From JBOGWA01 sp050693155 (GTDB lineage Bacteria > Actinomycetota > UBA4738 > CALAEC01), in NCBI GenBank assembly GCA_050693155.1, contig JBOGWA010000115.1, positions 1-18,023 of the forward strand: DNA of 18,023 nucleotides, written 5' to 3'. The translations under genes and the position numbers were made by a program. Under the pieces are notes generated by a model that was not told the DNA's origin, ran no database searches, and worked only from the letters and a program-made list of their open reading frames with translations. Below, piece by piece: positions 5,349-12,603 of the stretch (the first letter of the stretch is position 1; each line of letters begins with the position of its first letter).

Positions 5349-7223
5349 CTAGGAGCCCTGGACGCAGCGCACGGCGTCCTGCTCACCGCACGCGCGCTCC
5401 CGGCCGAGCTTCACCCCGGTGAGGGGGACGATCGGGAGCATGATCCGAGATGGATGCTCGGCGTCGTGGAGCACGGTCTGCACGCCCGGGTACCGATACG
5501 GATACACGTAGTAGCTGTCGACGAGCGGGGTTCCGTGCACCTTCACGAGGATCCGGTGGCCCTTCCGGAACACGTTGCCGCGGAAGACCTCCACGACGTA
5601 CTCGTAGACCTCCGCGGGGGTGAGGTTCGCCGGGTTCACGTGTGGATGGAACGGCCGGTACAGCACGGGCTTGCTGTACCGGATCCAGTCACTGAGCGAA
5701 AGGTTGAGGGCCCGGTGACTTGCCCGGAGCATGCCGCGCTGGAGATAGGTGAGGCTCCCGTCGGGGCCCTCGTCGATCAGTGACACGAAGATGTCGTGGT
5801 CGGGAAGCGTGCTCGAGATGAACAGGTGCGCGACGATCGGTCCGACGATCGCCGTGTTCTTCTTCAAGACTGGGCTCCGGTAGTTCACCTCGTCGGGTCC
5901 CTCGGGCGCCGTCACCGGCGCTCCGAGCTCGTAGCTCCCGTATTCCGCGCCCTGGTAACTCCACGACTGGCGGCCGGGTCCGGAGACGTAGATGTCGGAA
6001 CCCTCGTTCGCCTTCGGTCGGGCGGGCGAGAGCGCTCCGTTCTCATGGAAATAGAAGTCGGTCCACTTGGTGTCTTCGAGCGGGAAGGTTCGTGAGTCCT
6101 TTCGCCCGTTCGACACGCTGTTGTTCGTGCTCATCTCGAAGAACGTCGTGACCGAGGTCTTGTCCTGGGTGAGGCGTCCGAAGCCCGCGTCGATCCCGCG
6201 AATCCAGTGGTCCATCCAGGCGACCCGATCGGCCCAGATCTCCCTGGGCCCGGTGTTCGTTCCGTGGTCGCCGTTCGTGAGGACCAGTCGCTTCGGGACG
6301 CCCTGGACGAGCTCCCAGAGGTGGGCGGGTCCGCGCGGGCCCGTCTGCTCGTCCTGGTACGCGCCGGTGATGTGGATCGGAACGTTGATGAGGTGGGCGT
6401 ACGTGGCGAGCGAGCGCGATCGCCACCAGTTGCTATCGGTCGGCGTCGTGGCGCCGTTCACGATCGGATCCTCGATCACCGTCCGGCGGTGCGTTGCGAG
6501 ATTCTGGATGCAGACCGGGTCCTGGGTGCGAACTATTCCAGGCAGCGTCCCGCCCCCGATGTCGTAGAGCGGACGGACCCCAGTGGTCCAAAGAAGCGGG
6601 AAGCCGAGGTTGCTTACGCCGCCAGGGTACGTGATGCCCCGATAGAGGTCGTCGATCAGTCCCGAGACGTGCATCGCGACGAGTGGCGGCGGTTGGGTTG
6701 CGGCGACCATGAACCCGGTAATGCCCCCGTAGGAGTGCCCGAAGACGCCGACCTTGCCGTTCGACCACGGCTGCTTCGCGATCCACTCGATGACCTCGCG
6801 CCCGTCGAGAGCCGAGCGCCAGCTGAAGAGATCGAACTCCCCGCCGGAGCAACCGGTCCCGCGGACCGAGGCATGGATCGTGACGTAGTTCTTGTCGAAC
6901 GGGTCGTCGTACTGGCGGCTGTCGCCTCGCAGCGGCACGTCGTCTCCCTGGTAGCCGACCGCGTCCGCGATGTCACCCATGAGCGTCTGGCCCTGCGCCG
7001 ACCCACCGTCGTAGCCGCTCATCTCGAAGATCGTCGGGTAGCGCTCGCCTTTCTTGAACTGCTTCGGCATCCTCACGTTGATCGCGATCAGCGTGCCGTC
7101 GCTCATCCGCACGTAGTCGTTCGGCGCGGCGCTCGCGGGGCTGGAGGCGAGCGAGAGCAGGGTGGCGGCCAGCATCGTCGCACACGCGACCGCGAGCGTT
7201 TGGCGAAAGCGTTTGGCGGGCAT
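5349..7223 (-). CDS. Secreted CocE/NonD-family (X-Pro dipeptidyl-peptidase S15-like) hydrolase
   Basis: 624 residues. A Sec signal peptide (KRFRQ, hydrophobic 9-28, SPASA-AP cleavage near residue 32) points to export. The alpha/beta-hydrolase core shows an RGTGCSGGEF oxyanion-loop block (121-130), the nucleophile elbow GVFGHSYGG with S164, an acid candidate D291 (AYQDEQTG), and H320 in LTNGDHGTNTG. After about residue 345 comes the jelly-roll C-terminal domain of this family (SRTFPLEDTKW, the SYQGAEYGS region, RGMLRASHRAL, NVFRKGHRILVKVHG). Members cleave esters, amides or Xaa-Pro bonds; the substrate cannot be told. Upstream are a TAGGCT box and a duplicated ribosome-site element. A small membrane peptide follows. 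Confidence 0.88.
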   Translation of the reverse strand: MPAKRFRQTLAVACATMLAATLLSLASSPASAAPNDYVRMSDGTLIAINVRMPKQFKKGERYPTIFEMSGYDGGSAQGQTLMGDIADAVGYQGDDVPLRGDSRQYDDPFDKNYVTIHASVRGTGCSGGEFDLFSWRSALDGREVIEWIAKQPWSNGKVGVFGHSYGGITGFMVAATQPPPLVAMHVSGLIDDLYRGITYPGGVSNLGFPLLWTTGVRPLYDIGGGTLPGIVRTQDPVCIQNLATHRRTVIEDPIVNGATTPTDSNWWRSRSLATYAHLINVPIHITGAYQDEQTGPRGPAHLWELVQGVPKRLVLTNGDHGTNTGPREIWADRVAWMDHWIRGIDAGFGRLTQDKTSVTTFFEMSTNNSVSNGRKDSRTFPLEDTKWTDFYFHENGALSPARPKANEGSDIYVSGPGRQSWSYQGAEYGSYELGAPVTAPEGPDEVNYRSPVLKKNTAIVGPIVAHLFISSTLPDHDIFVSLIDEGPDGSLTYLQRGMLRASHRALNLSLSDWIRYSKPVLYRPFHPHVNPANLTPAEVYEYVVEVFRGNVFRKGHRILVKVHGTPLVDSYYVYPYRYPGVQTVLHDAEHPSRIMLPIVPLTGVKLGRERACGEQDAVRCVQGS

Positions 7224-7224
7224 C

Positions 7225-7248
7225 AGGAAGGTCTCCAGGAAGGTCTCC
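7225..7248 (-). repeat. Perfect 12-bp tandem duplication in the hydrolase 5' leader
   Basis: AGGAAGGTCTCC occurs twice head-to-tail (7225-7236 and 7237-7248). Read on the minus strand it supplies two copies of GGAGACCTTCCT directly before the ATG. The proximal GGAG is 9 nt from the start codon and the distal copy 21 nt, so only the proximal one is correctly spaced as a ribosome site. Confidence 0.85.
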
Positions 7249-7260
7249 GTGTGACGATCC

Positions 7261-7266
7261 AGCCTA
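7261..7266 (-). promoter_or_regulatory. -10 box TAGGCT of the CocE-like gene
   Basis: On the minus strand TAGGCT (7266 to 7261) has a -35-like GTGACT 16 bp upstream (7288 to 7283). Expected transcription start is near 7254, leaving a leader of about 30 nt that contains the duplicated GGAGACC element. Confidence 0.5.
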
Positions 7267-7322
7267 TCAGAGCGTTCGAAGAAGTCACCGCAGGACCTCA
7301 GGCCGAAGCTGTGTGTATGGGG

Positions 7323-8414
7323 CTAGCCGAGCAGGGCGTCGGCCACGCCGGCTCGGAGCTCTCCACCGGTCCCGAGATACGACGCGATCCAAAGGGCGCG
7401 CTTGTAGTACCGGTGCAGGACGTGCTCCCAGGTGAAGCCGATCCCGCCATGGGTCTGAATCGCCCTTGCGCACGCGTGCTCCGCTGCTGCTGCGGCGAAG
7501 ACCTTGGCCGACGACGCCGCCACCGCTGCCTCCGGGTCTTGGTCTCCCTGGTCGATCAAGGCCGCAGCCCAGAGCGCGAGGGACCGGGCGTTCTCGGTCT
7601 CGATGAACGAATCCGCCAGCTTGTGCGAGACGGCCTGGTAGAAGCCGATCGCCCGGCCGAACTGCTCGCGTTCCTTCGCGTAGGCCGCCGCGAGCTCGGT
7701 CACCCGGGAGGCGATCCCCACGGCCTCCGCTGCGAGCGCCGCGTGGGCACGCGTTCGAATGTCGGCGAGAATCCCGCTGCCACTCTGGGGATCCGCGAGG
7801 ACGCGACCTCTCGCCCCGCCGAGCCGGAGAACTCCGAGCGGTCTCGTCGTGTCGACCGTCGGGAGCGTTTCCCTCTCCGCGTCCTCGCCCTCGACGGCGA
7901 AGACCCCAACGCCGCTCCTGGTCGCGGCGGCCACGACGAGGAGATCGGCCGCCGCGAGGTCGGGGACGAACGCGGCTTCCCCGGTCAACGTCCACGTTTC
8001 GCCGGTCCCCGTTGCTCGGATCGCCGGCCGCGCCGGATCGAAGTGGCCGTCGGAGTCGGCCCACGCGAGCGTTGCGACCCGTGTTCCCGCTGCGACCTCC
8101 TCGAGGAGGTCGGGAGAGTTGCCGAGCGCGGGGAGGGCCAGGACCACGGTTCCGAGGAACGGTCCGGGGAACAGGCCACGGCCGAGCTCTTCGGCCACGA
8201 TCGCCTCTTCGAGGAAGCCCATCCCTGCTCCGCCGTGCTTCTCGGAGACCGAGACGCCCGCAAGCCCTAGCGCGGCGGCCTCCTTCCAGAGACCGTCGTC
8301 GGTCGCTTCGCCGTCGGCGATCTCCGCGAGCCGTTCCGGTGGGAGTCGGTCGGTGACGAAGTCACGGACCGACTCTCTGAAGAGCTCCTGCTCGGCCGTG
8401 AGGGTGAACTCCAA
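7323..8414 (-). CDS. Acyl-CoA dehydrogenase, smaller (probably non-catalytic) subunit
   Basis: 363 residues, TTG start 3 nt after the stop of the upstream dehydrogenase gene, so the two are coupled. The start MEFTLTAEQELFRESVRDF is the usual beginning of this family. Three-domain acyl-CoA dehydrogenase fold: N-terminal helices (1-110) with GLAGVSVSEKHGGAGMG, a beta domain (about 111-215) and a C-terminal helical domain with KEREQFGRAIGFYQAVSHKLAD (FAD-contact Arg) and QTHGGIGFTWEHVLHRYYKRA. The position of the medium-chain Glu (YEGT) is SYLGT here. The alternative Glu in the first C-terminal helix is also absent (IRTRAHAALAAEAVG). The subunit therefore probably works only with its neighbour, as in actinobacterial FadE/ChsE heterotetramers. 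Substrate unknown. Confidence 0.88.
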   Translation of the reverse strand: MEFTLTAEQELFRESVRDFVTDRLPPERLAEIADGEATDDGLWKEAAALGLAGVSVSEKHGGAGMGFLEEAIVAEELGRGLFPGPFLGTVVLALPALGNSPDLLEEVAAGTRVATLAWADSDGHFDPARPAIRATGTGETWTLTGEAAFVPDLAAADLLVVAAATRSGVGVFAVEGEDAERETLPTVDTTRPLGVLRLGGARGRVLADPQSGSGILADIRTRAHAALAAEAVGIASRVTELAAAYAKEREQFGRAIGFYQAVSHKLADSFIETENARSLALWAAALIDQGDQDPEAAVAASSAKVFAAAAAEHACARAIQTHGGIGFTWEHVLHRYYKRALWIASYLGTGGELRAGVADALLG

Positions 8415-8417
8415 GCG

Positions 8418-9611
8418 CTATCTCGACTTCGGAAGGCCGAGCACGCGCTCGGCGATGATGTTCCTGAGGATCTCGGAGGTCCCGCCCTCGATCGTGTTGC
8501 CGAGGCTTCGGAGCTGCTGGTATTGCCAGAAGCCGGAGCCGGGGAATCGTCGGGCGTCACCGTCGAGGGCCCCCGCCGGACCGAGGATGTCGACCGCGAG
8601 CCGCGTGAGCCGCTGGTTCGTCTCGGCCCAGCACACCTTTATGATCGACCCCTCCGGGCCGGGGGCTCCCTTCTTCATGAACTCCGTGAGCGATCGGTAC
8701 GCGGTGAAGCGGGTCGACTGGACATCGGCCCAGACCTGCGCAATGCGGTCGCGGATAATCGGGTCGTCGGCCGCACGACTTCCGTTTCGCGGCGTCTCTT
8801 TCGCGAGCTGGACGAGGCGGCGGAAGAGCGCCTGCATGGAACCCATCAGGAGGAAGCCGAGCCCGATCCGCTCGAACATCAGCGTCGTGATCGCGACGTC
8901 CCAACCATTGTCCACCTCGCCGAGGACGTCGCTTGCGGGCACGCGAACCTCGTCGAGGAAGATCTCGTTGAACTCGGCGGTGCCCGTCAGTTGCGTGAGG
9001 GGCCGGACCTCGACACCCGGCGCGTGCATGTCGAACAGGAAGTAGGTGATGCCCTCGTGCTTCGGGGTGTCGGAGCCGGTGCGCGTGAGAAGGATGCATC
9101 GATCGGCGAAGTCGGCGAACGACGACCAGACCTTCTGGCCGGTGATCACGAAAGAGTCGCCGTCCCTTACGGCCCGGGTCTTGAGCGAGGCGAGGTCGCT
9201 CCCCGAGCCGGGTTCGCTGAAGCCCTGGCACCACACCTGGTCTCCGGCGAGCATCGGCTCGAGGTATTTCTTCTTCTGCTCCTCGGTACCGTGAGCCATG
9301 ATCGTCGGCCCCGCCATGCCGAGGCCGATGAGGCCGATGTGGCCCGGCGCCTCGGCGAGGGCCATCTCTTCGAGCAGGATGGCTTGGAGGTTCGGTGGGG
9401 CGCCTTCGCCGCCGTACTCCTTCGGCCAGGTAAGCCCCGCGTAGCCGGCTTCGTGCAGGCGGCGGCTCCAGTCGCGGACGAAGGTTCTCCACTCCTCGCC
9501 CGTCGGGGGCTGATAGCGCGGGGAGCCCCACCCTTCCGGGAGGTTCTCCTCGAGCCACGCCTTGACCCCGGCGCGAAACTCGGCTTCCTCGGCGGAATCC
9601 CGAAGGTCCAC
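8418..9611 (-). CDS. Acyl-CoA dehydrogenase, larger (catalytic) subunit
   Basis: 397 residues from GTG 9611. A longer open frame runs upstream, but its extra residues lie across the control region and PBP gene and lack family features. It starts DLRDSAEEAEFRAGVKAWLEE. The FAD/substrate loop WCQGFSEPGSGSDLASLKT (128-146), ITGQKVWSSFA, and a C-terminal IEGGTSEILRNIIAERVLGLP are present. Gly replaces Glu at the medium-chain catalytic position, but E247 in TLMFERIGLG sits where isovaleryl-CoA dehydrogenase has its catalytic base (Glu254). With the adjacent subunit it probably forms an alpha2-beta2 enzyme that oxidises an acyl-CoA, possibly branched or steroid-derived. Electrons would go to ETF. 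Substrate choice is inference. Confidence 0.88.
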   Translation of the reverse strand: MDLRDSAEEAEFRAGVKAWLEENLPEGWGSPRYQPPTGEEWRTFVRDWSRRLHEAGYAGLTWPKEYGGEGAPPNLQAILLEEMALAEAPGHIGLIGLGMAGPTIMAHGTEEQKKKYLEPMLAGDQVWCQGFSEPGSGSDLASLKTRAVRDGDSFVITGQKVWSSFADFADRCILLTRTGSDTPKHEGITYFLFDMHAPGVEVRPLTQLTGTAEFNEIFLDEVRVPASDVLGEVDNGWDVAITTLMFERIGLGFLLMGSMQALFRRLVQLAKETPRNGSRAADDPIIRDRIAQVWADVQSTRFTAYRSLTEFMKKGAPGPEGSIIKVCWAETNQRLTRLAVDILGPAGALDGDARRFPGSGFWQYQQLRSLGNTIEGGTSEILRNIIAERVLGLPKSR

Positions 9612-9618
9612 GGGCGCT

Positions 9619-9624
9619 AAGTTA
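9619..9624 (-). promoter_or_regulatory. Possible -10 box TAACTT of the dehydrogenase operon
   Basis: On the minus strand TAACTT ends 7 nt before GTG 9611, the same geometry as the leaderless hemE and PBP starts. A TTGCCC lies 18 bp upstream (9648 to 9643), inside the palindrome. TACTCT at 9634 to 9629 is an alternative box that would give a 10-nt leader. Confidence 0.35.
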
Positions 9625-9635
9625 CCGCAGAGTAG

Positions 9636-9649
9636 GTTGCCAGGGCAAC
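9636..9649. promoter_or_regulatory. Palindrome GTTGCC-AG-GGCAAC, candidate operator
   Basis: A perfect 6-bp inverted repeat with a 2-bp centre lies in the 103-bp region between the divergent dehydrogenase and PBP genes. It overlaps the possible -35 of the dehydrogenase promoter, a position where a dimeric repressor (for example TetR-type) would block transcription. No regulator gene is adjacent. Confidence 0.4.
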
Positions 9650-9679
9650 TAGCCGCGCGCGAGCGGATATCAGCACCAC

Positions 9680-9707
9680 TTCGACATTTCTGCAACGCAG
9701 GTAGACT
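9680..9707 (+). promoter_or_regulatory. PBP promoter, TTCGAC-16-TAGACT, leaderless
   Basis: TTCGAC at 9680-9685 and TAGACT at 9702-9707 are separated by 16 bp. The -10 ends 7 nt before ATG 9715, so the transcript should begin at the start codon. This is the clearest complete promoter in the window. Confidence 0.65.
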
Positions 9708-9714
9708 CCCAGCG

Positions 9715-11757
9715 ATGGCGCCCACCCCGCGACGGCGTCGGATGAGATGGCGACCCGTCGGGTTCGTTCTTTCGTTCGTGTTCTTCACTGCCTCCTGCGG
9801 CTTGGTCCCGTCGCTCGACGAGGTCGAGCGGGCCGCACCCAGTCTTCCGCAGACTACGATGGTGTTCTCGACCGGCGGCGAGCACATCGTCGGTCTTCAC
9901 GCCGAGGAGAATCGCGTTCCGATCTCGATCCGGCGAATCCCGAAGGTCGTCCAGGACGCCGTCGTCGCGATCGAAGACCAACGTTTCTGGCAGCACCGCG
10001 GTGTGGACCTCAAGGCGCTCATACGAGCCGCGTACGTGAACGCCACGACCGGGACGATCGCCGAGGGAGGCTCGACGATCACCCAGCAGTACGTGAAGAA
10101 CGCGCTGCTCGGCCGGGAGCAGACGCTCACCCGGAAGATCGCCGAGGCCTCGCTCGCGCTTCAGCTCGAGAAGCGATATTCGAAGCCCGAGATCCTCGAG
10201 AAGTATCTGAACGCCGTCTACTTTGGCGAGGGCGCCTACGGGATCAGGGCCGCGGCGAAGAAGTTCTTCCGGAAGCGAGTCGAGGACCTCACTCTCCCGG
10301 AGGCCGCTCTCCTCGCCGGTCTGATCAAGAGCCCGGAGACCTTCGACCCGGTCGACAACCCGGATTCTGCGATCGATCGGCGGGAGCGGGTCCTCGAGCG
10401 TATGTACGAGCTCGGGATGATCTCCGAGGCGACGCTACAGCTCGCGCGCGCCGAGCCTCTTGGGGTCGACGTGGCTTCCGATAGCCGCAGGTACGAAGCC
10501 GCGTACTTCATCGACTACCTGAAGCGCTGGGTGCTCGAGAGCCGGGACTTCGGAGAGACCTACACCCAGCGGTACTCCTTCCTCTTCGAGGGCGGATACC
10601 GGATCGACTCGACGGTCGACCTCCGGATGCAGGAGGCGGCGGAGCAGGCGATCGCAAATCACCTGGGCTACGAGGGAGCGCCCTCGGCCGCGCTCGTTGC
10701 GATCAACCCGAGAAACGGGTTCATCAAAGCGCTCGTGGGAGGGCGAGACTATTTCGCGTCGGAGGAGGTCGACCGGTTCGCCAAGGTGAACCTCGCGACG
10801 GGCGGGATCACGGGACGCCAGACCGGGAGCGCCTTCAAGGTCTTCACCCTGGCGACGGCCATCGAGCAGGGCATCTCGCTTTCGTCGGTGTTTGGAGCAC
10901 CGAGCACGATCGCGATCACGGATCCGCAATGCCAGGGGTGGGCGCCCTCCAACTACGGCGGCGCGGACTACGGGGCGCTCAGCCTTCTTTCTGCAACGGC
11001 ATCGTCGGTGAACACCGTCTTCGCACAGCTCGTCGTCGAGGTCGGCCCGGAGAACGTCGTGGACATGGCCCACCGCCTCGGGATCACGAGCCCCCTCGAG
11101 CCGTTCTGCTCGATCACGCTCGGCGCGCAGGAGGTGTCGCCGCTGCAGATGGCGACGGCGTTCGCCACGCTGGCGGCTCGAGGCGTCCGGCGTTTGCCGA
11201 GCCCGATTGCGAAGATCACCGACCGCAACGGCGAGGTCGTGATGGACTTCAGCGGGCGGAAGGGGCGGCGGGTCGTCGAGCCCTACGTCGCAGACCAGGT
11301 TGTCTACGCCCTTCAGCGCGTGACGTGCTGTGGGACGGGCCGAAACGCTTACCTCGGGCCGTTTACGTGGGGAAAAACGGGAACGACCGACGATAACGCC
11401 GACGTGTATTTCTGCGGGGCGACGGCGCTCCTCGTCGCCTGCATCTGGGTGGGCTACCCGGAGGGACGGATCGAAACCGGGCTCTCGAGCGGCACCCCCG
11501 CGGCGATCTGGGCGGACTTCATGCGTATTGCGCTCGAGGGCAAGGAGGTCCCCGAGCCGCCTGCTCCGGAGGAGTTCACCGGCGTCGTGATCCGCGTGGG
11601 CCCGTCGCCCTCACCGTCGCCCTCCCCGAAGCCGCGGCGAGGAGACGACCGTCCGGGAGGGCTTCCGTTCTTCCCCTCTCCGTCACCCTCGCCGCCTCCG
11701 TCGCCCGACCCGACCCCCGAACCCGAGCCGTCGCCGACGGAAAGCCCGCCGCCGTAA
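9715..11757 (+). CDS. Class A penicillin-binding protein (transglycosylase/transpeptidase)
   Basis: 680 residues from ATG 9715. An in-frame upstream extension crosses the promoter and is rejected. Short basic cytoplasmic end, one hydrophobic segment (about 13-30), then the GT51 glycosyltransferase: IEDQRFWQHRGVD with E87, GGSTITQQYVKN (118-129), RKIAEASLALQLEKRYSK and KYLNAVYFGEGAYGIRAAAKKFF. The transpeptidase domain has the serine motif GSAFK (S372, K375), SVN (431-433) and KTG (554-556), so both activities look intact. It polymerises and cross-links peptidoglycan outside the membrane. The tail (630-680) is Pro/Ser-rich with PSPSPSP repeats, likely a wall-spanning linker. The sequence TASC-G at residue 28 resembles a lipobox but has Thr at -3. 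Confidence 0.95.
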   Translation: MAPTPRRRRMRWRPVGFVLSFVFFTASCGLVPSLDEVERAAPSLPQTTMVFSTGGEHIVGLHAEENRVPISIRRIPKVVQDAVVAIEDQRFWQHRGVDLKALIRAAYVNATTGTIAEGGSTITQQYVKNALLGREQTLTRKIAEASLALQLEKRYSKPEILEKYLNAVYFGEGAYGIRAAAKKFFRKRVEDLTLPEAALLAGLIKSPETFDPVDNPDSAIDRRERVLERMYELGMISEATLQLARAEPLGVDVASDSRRYEAAYFIDYLKRWVLESRDFGETYTQRYSFLFEGGYRIDSTVDLRMQEAAEQAIANHLGYEGAPSAALVAINPRNGFIKALVGGRDYFASEEVDRFAKVNLATGGITGRQTGSAFKVFTLATAIEQGISLSSVFGAPSTIAITDPQCQGWAPSNYGGADYGALSLLSATASSVNTVFAQLVVEVGPENVVDMAHRLGITSPLEPFCSITLGAQEVSPLQMATAFATLAARGVRRLPSPIAKITDRNGEVVMDFSGRKGRRVVEPYVADQVVYALQRVTCCGTGRNAYLGPFTWGKTGTTDDNADVYFCGATALLVACIWVGYPEGRIETGLSSGTPAAIWADFMRIALEGKEVPEPPAPEEFTGVVIRVGPSPSPSPSPKPRRGDDRPGGLPFFPSPSPSPPPSPDPTPEPEPSPTESPPP

Positions 11758-11784
11758 CGGGGGTTCGCCGGCCGTGCCCCCCGT
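11757..11784 (+). other. Hairpin spanning the PBP-tadA junction
   Basis: ACGGGGG (11757-11763) pairs perfectly with CCCCCGT (11778-11784), loop 14 nt. It begins at the PBP stop codon and encloses the GTG proposed as tadA start (11774) while its 5' arm carries the only G-rich ribosome site. It may act as a terminator or as a fold that limits tadA translation; there is no T run. Confidence 0.35.
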
Positions 11785-12241
11785 GTCCCAAGACGAGCGA
11801 ATGATGCGGCTCGCTCTCCAGCAGGCGGAGGAATGTCTCACGTGGGGAGACGTCCCGATCGGCGCGGTCGTGACCCGCGGAGACGAGGTCCTTGCTGCCG
11901 CGGGGAACGAGCGCGAGAAGCGGGGCGATCCGACGGCGCACGCCGAGGTGGTCGCGCTTCGTGCGGCTGCCGAGGCCGTCGGCTCCTGGCGGCTGGAGGG
12001 ATGCTCGCTCACCGTCACGCTCGAGCCCTGCGCGATGTGCGCGGGCGCGCTCGTGCTTGCTCGGGTGGATCGGCTCGTTTTCGGGGCGGAGGACCCGAAG
12101 GCCGGCTTTGCCGGATCCCTCGGTGATCTCGTTCGCGACCCACGCCTCAACCATCGGCTCGAGGTGGCCGGGGGCGTGCTGGCGGAGGAGTGCGGCGAGC
12201 TCCTTCGACGGTTCTTCGCCGCCCACCGAACCACCTTCTGA
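11774..12241 (+). CDS. tadA: tRNA-specific adenosine deaminase
   Basis: 155 residues. TadA converts A34 to inosine in the wobble position of tRNA-Arg(ACG). Seen: the zinc deaminase motif HAEVVALRAA (H56, E58) and TLEPCAMCAGALVLARV (C86, C89), preceded by GDVPIGAVV and followed by RVDRLVFGAEDPKAGFAGSLGDL. C-terminal helix EECGELLRRFFAAHR is typical. The start is uncertain: GTG 11774 is used because a G run lies 10 nt upstream, but the in-frame GTG 11783 or ATG 11801 would also leave the domain intact. It follows the PBP by 16 nt and precedes two tRNA genes. Confidence 0.92.
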   Translation: MPPVSQDERMMRLALQQAEECLTWGDVPIGAVVTRGDEVLAAAGNEREKRGDPTAHAEVVALRAAAEAVGSWRLEGCSLTVTLEPCAMCAGALVLARVDRLVFGAEDPKAGFAGSLGDLVRDPRLNHRLEVAGGVLAEECGELLRRFFAAHRTTF

Positions 12242-12276
12242 CCGGGGGATTCGCTCGCCTTCTCGAAGATGGACAT

Positions 12277-12293
12277 GCTCGCCCCTGGCGAGC
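12277..12293 (+). terminator. Hairpin between tadA and tRNA-Ser(CGA)
   Basis: GCTCGCC (12277-12283), loop CCT, GGCGAGC (12287-12293): a perfect 7-bp stem 35 nt after the tadA stop, with no T run. It probably ends the PBP-tadA transcript before the tRNA promoter. Confidence 0.45.
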
Positions 12294-12310
12294 TACTCCC
12301 CCGGACCCCC

Positions 12311-12316
12311 TAGAAT
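12311..12316 (+). promoter_or_regulatory. -10 box TAGAAT of tRNA-Ser(CGA)
   Basis: TAGAAT ends 8 nt before the first base of the tRNA. No recognisable -35 at the expected distance. Confidence 0.5.
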
Positions 12317-12324
12317 CCATTCTC

Positions 12325-12413
12325 GGAGGCGTGCCGGAGCGGCCGAACGGGACCGCCTCGAAAGCGGTTAGGGGTCGAAAGGCCTCTCGTGCGTTCAAAT
12401 CGCACCGCCTCCG
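12325..12413 (+). tRNA. tRNA-Ser(CGA)
   Basis: 89 nt. Acceptor GGAGGCG (12325-12331) pairs with CGCCTCC (12406-12412), discriminator G. The anticodon stem ACCGC/GCGGT encloses CTCGAAA, anticodon CGA (codon UCG). A long variable arm (GGGGTCGAAAGGCCTCTC region) marks it as class II serine. T arm GTGCG-TTCAAAT-CGCAC is perfect. CCA is not encoded. Confidence 0.95.
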
Positions 12414-12450
12414 CGAGTCCTGACCAACGTGGTGGCCTGCGCGGGGTGCC

Positions 12451-12456
12451 TAGAAT
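12451..12456 (+). promoter_or_regulatory. -10 box TAGAAT of tRNA-Ser(GGA)
   Basis: A second TAGAAT, 12 nt before the second tRNA, so the two serine tRNAs appear to have separate promoters despite lying 55 bp apart. Confidence 0.45.
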
Positions 12457-12468
12457 CGCCGAGCACAC

Positions 12469-12557
12469 GGAGGCATGCCGGAGCGGCCGAACGGGCGCGC
12501 CTGGAGAGCGCGTAGGCCAGGGAACTGGCCTCGAAGGTTCAAATCCTTCTGCCTCCG
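12469..12557 (+). tRNA. tRNA-Ser(GGA)
   Basis: 89 nt. Acceptor GGAGGCA (12469-12475) pairs with TGCCTCC (12550-12556), discriminator G. The anticodon stem CGCGC/GCGCG encloses CTGGAGA, anticodon GGA (codons UCC, UCU). Long variable arm with GGCCAG/CTGGCC stem; T arm GAAGG-TTCAAAT-CCTTC. CCA is not encoded. The D-arm region is identical to that of the tRNA-Ser(CGA) upstream. Confidence 0.95.
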
Positions 12558-12591
12558 CCGAGGAGCGGGAAGAGGTGTCGCGGCAGCCGTC

Positions 12592-12597
12592 TATACT
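12592..12597 (+). promoter_or_regulatory. -10 box TATACT of the SRP RNA gene
   Basis: TATACT ends exactly 6 nt before 12604, the first base of the closing helix of the SRP RNA. This is the strongest -10 match in the window, as expected for a highly expressed RNA. Confidence 0.65.
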
Positions 12598-12603
12598 GAC
12601 GGA

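Noticed and set aside
9562..9714. N-terminal extension of the PBP
   Set aside because: The added residues overlap the dehydrogenase start and the promoter, and the expected basic end and membrane segment begin at ATG 9715.
9612..9887. N-terminal extension of the larger acyl-CoA dehydrogenase
   Set aside because: It would cross the PBP start and the divergent promoters; the family's usual beginning lies at GTG 9611.
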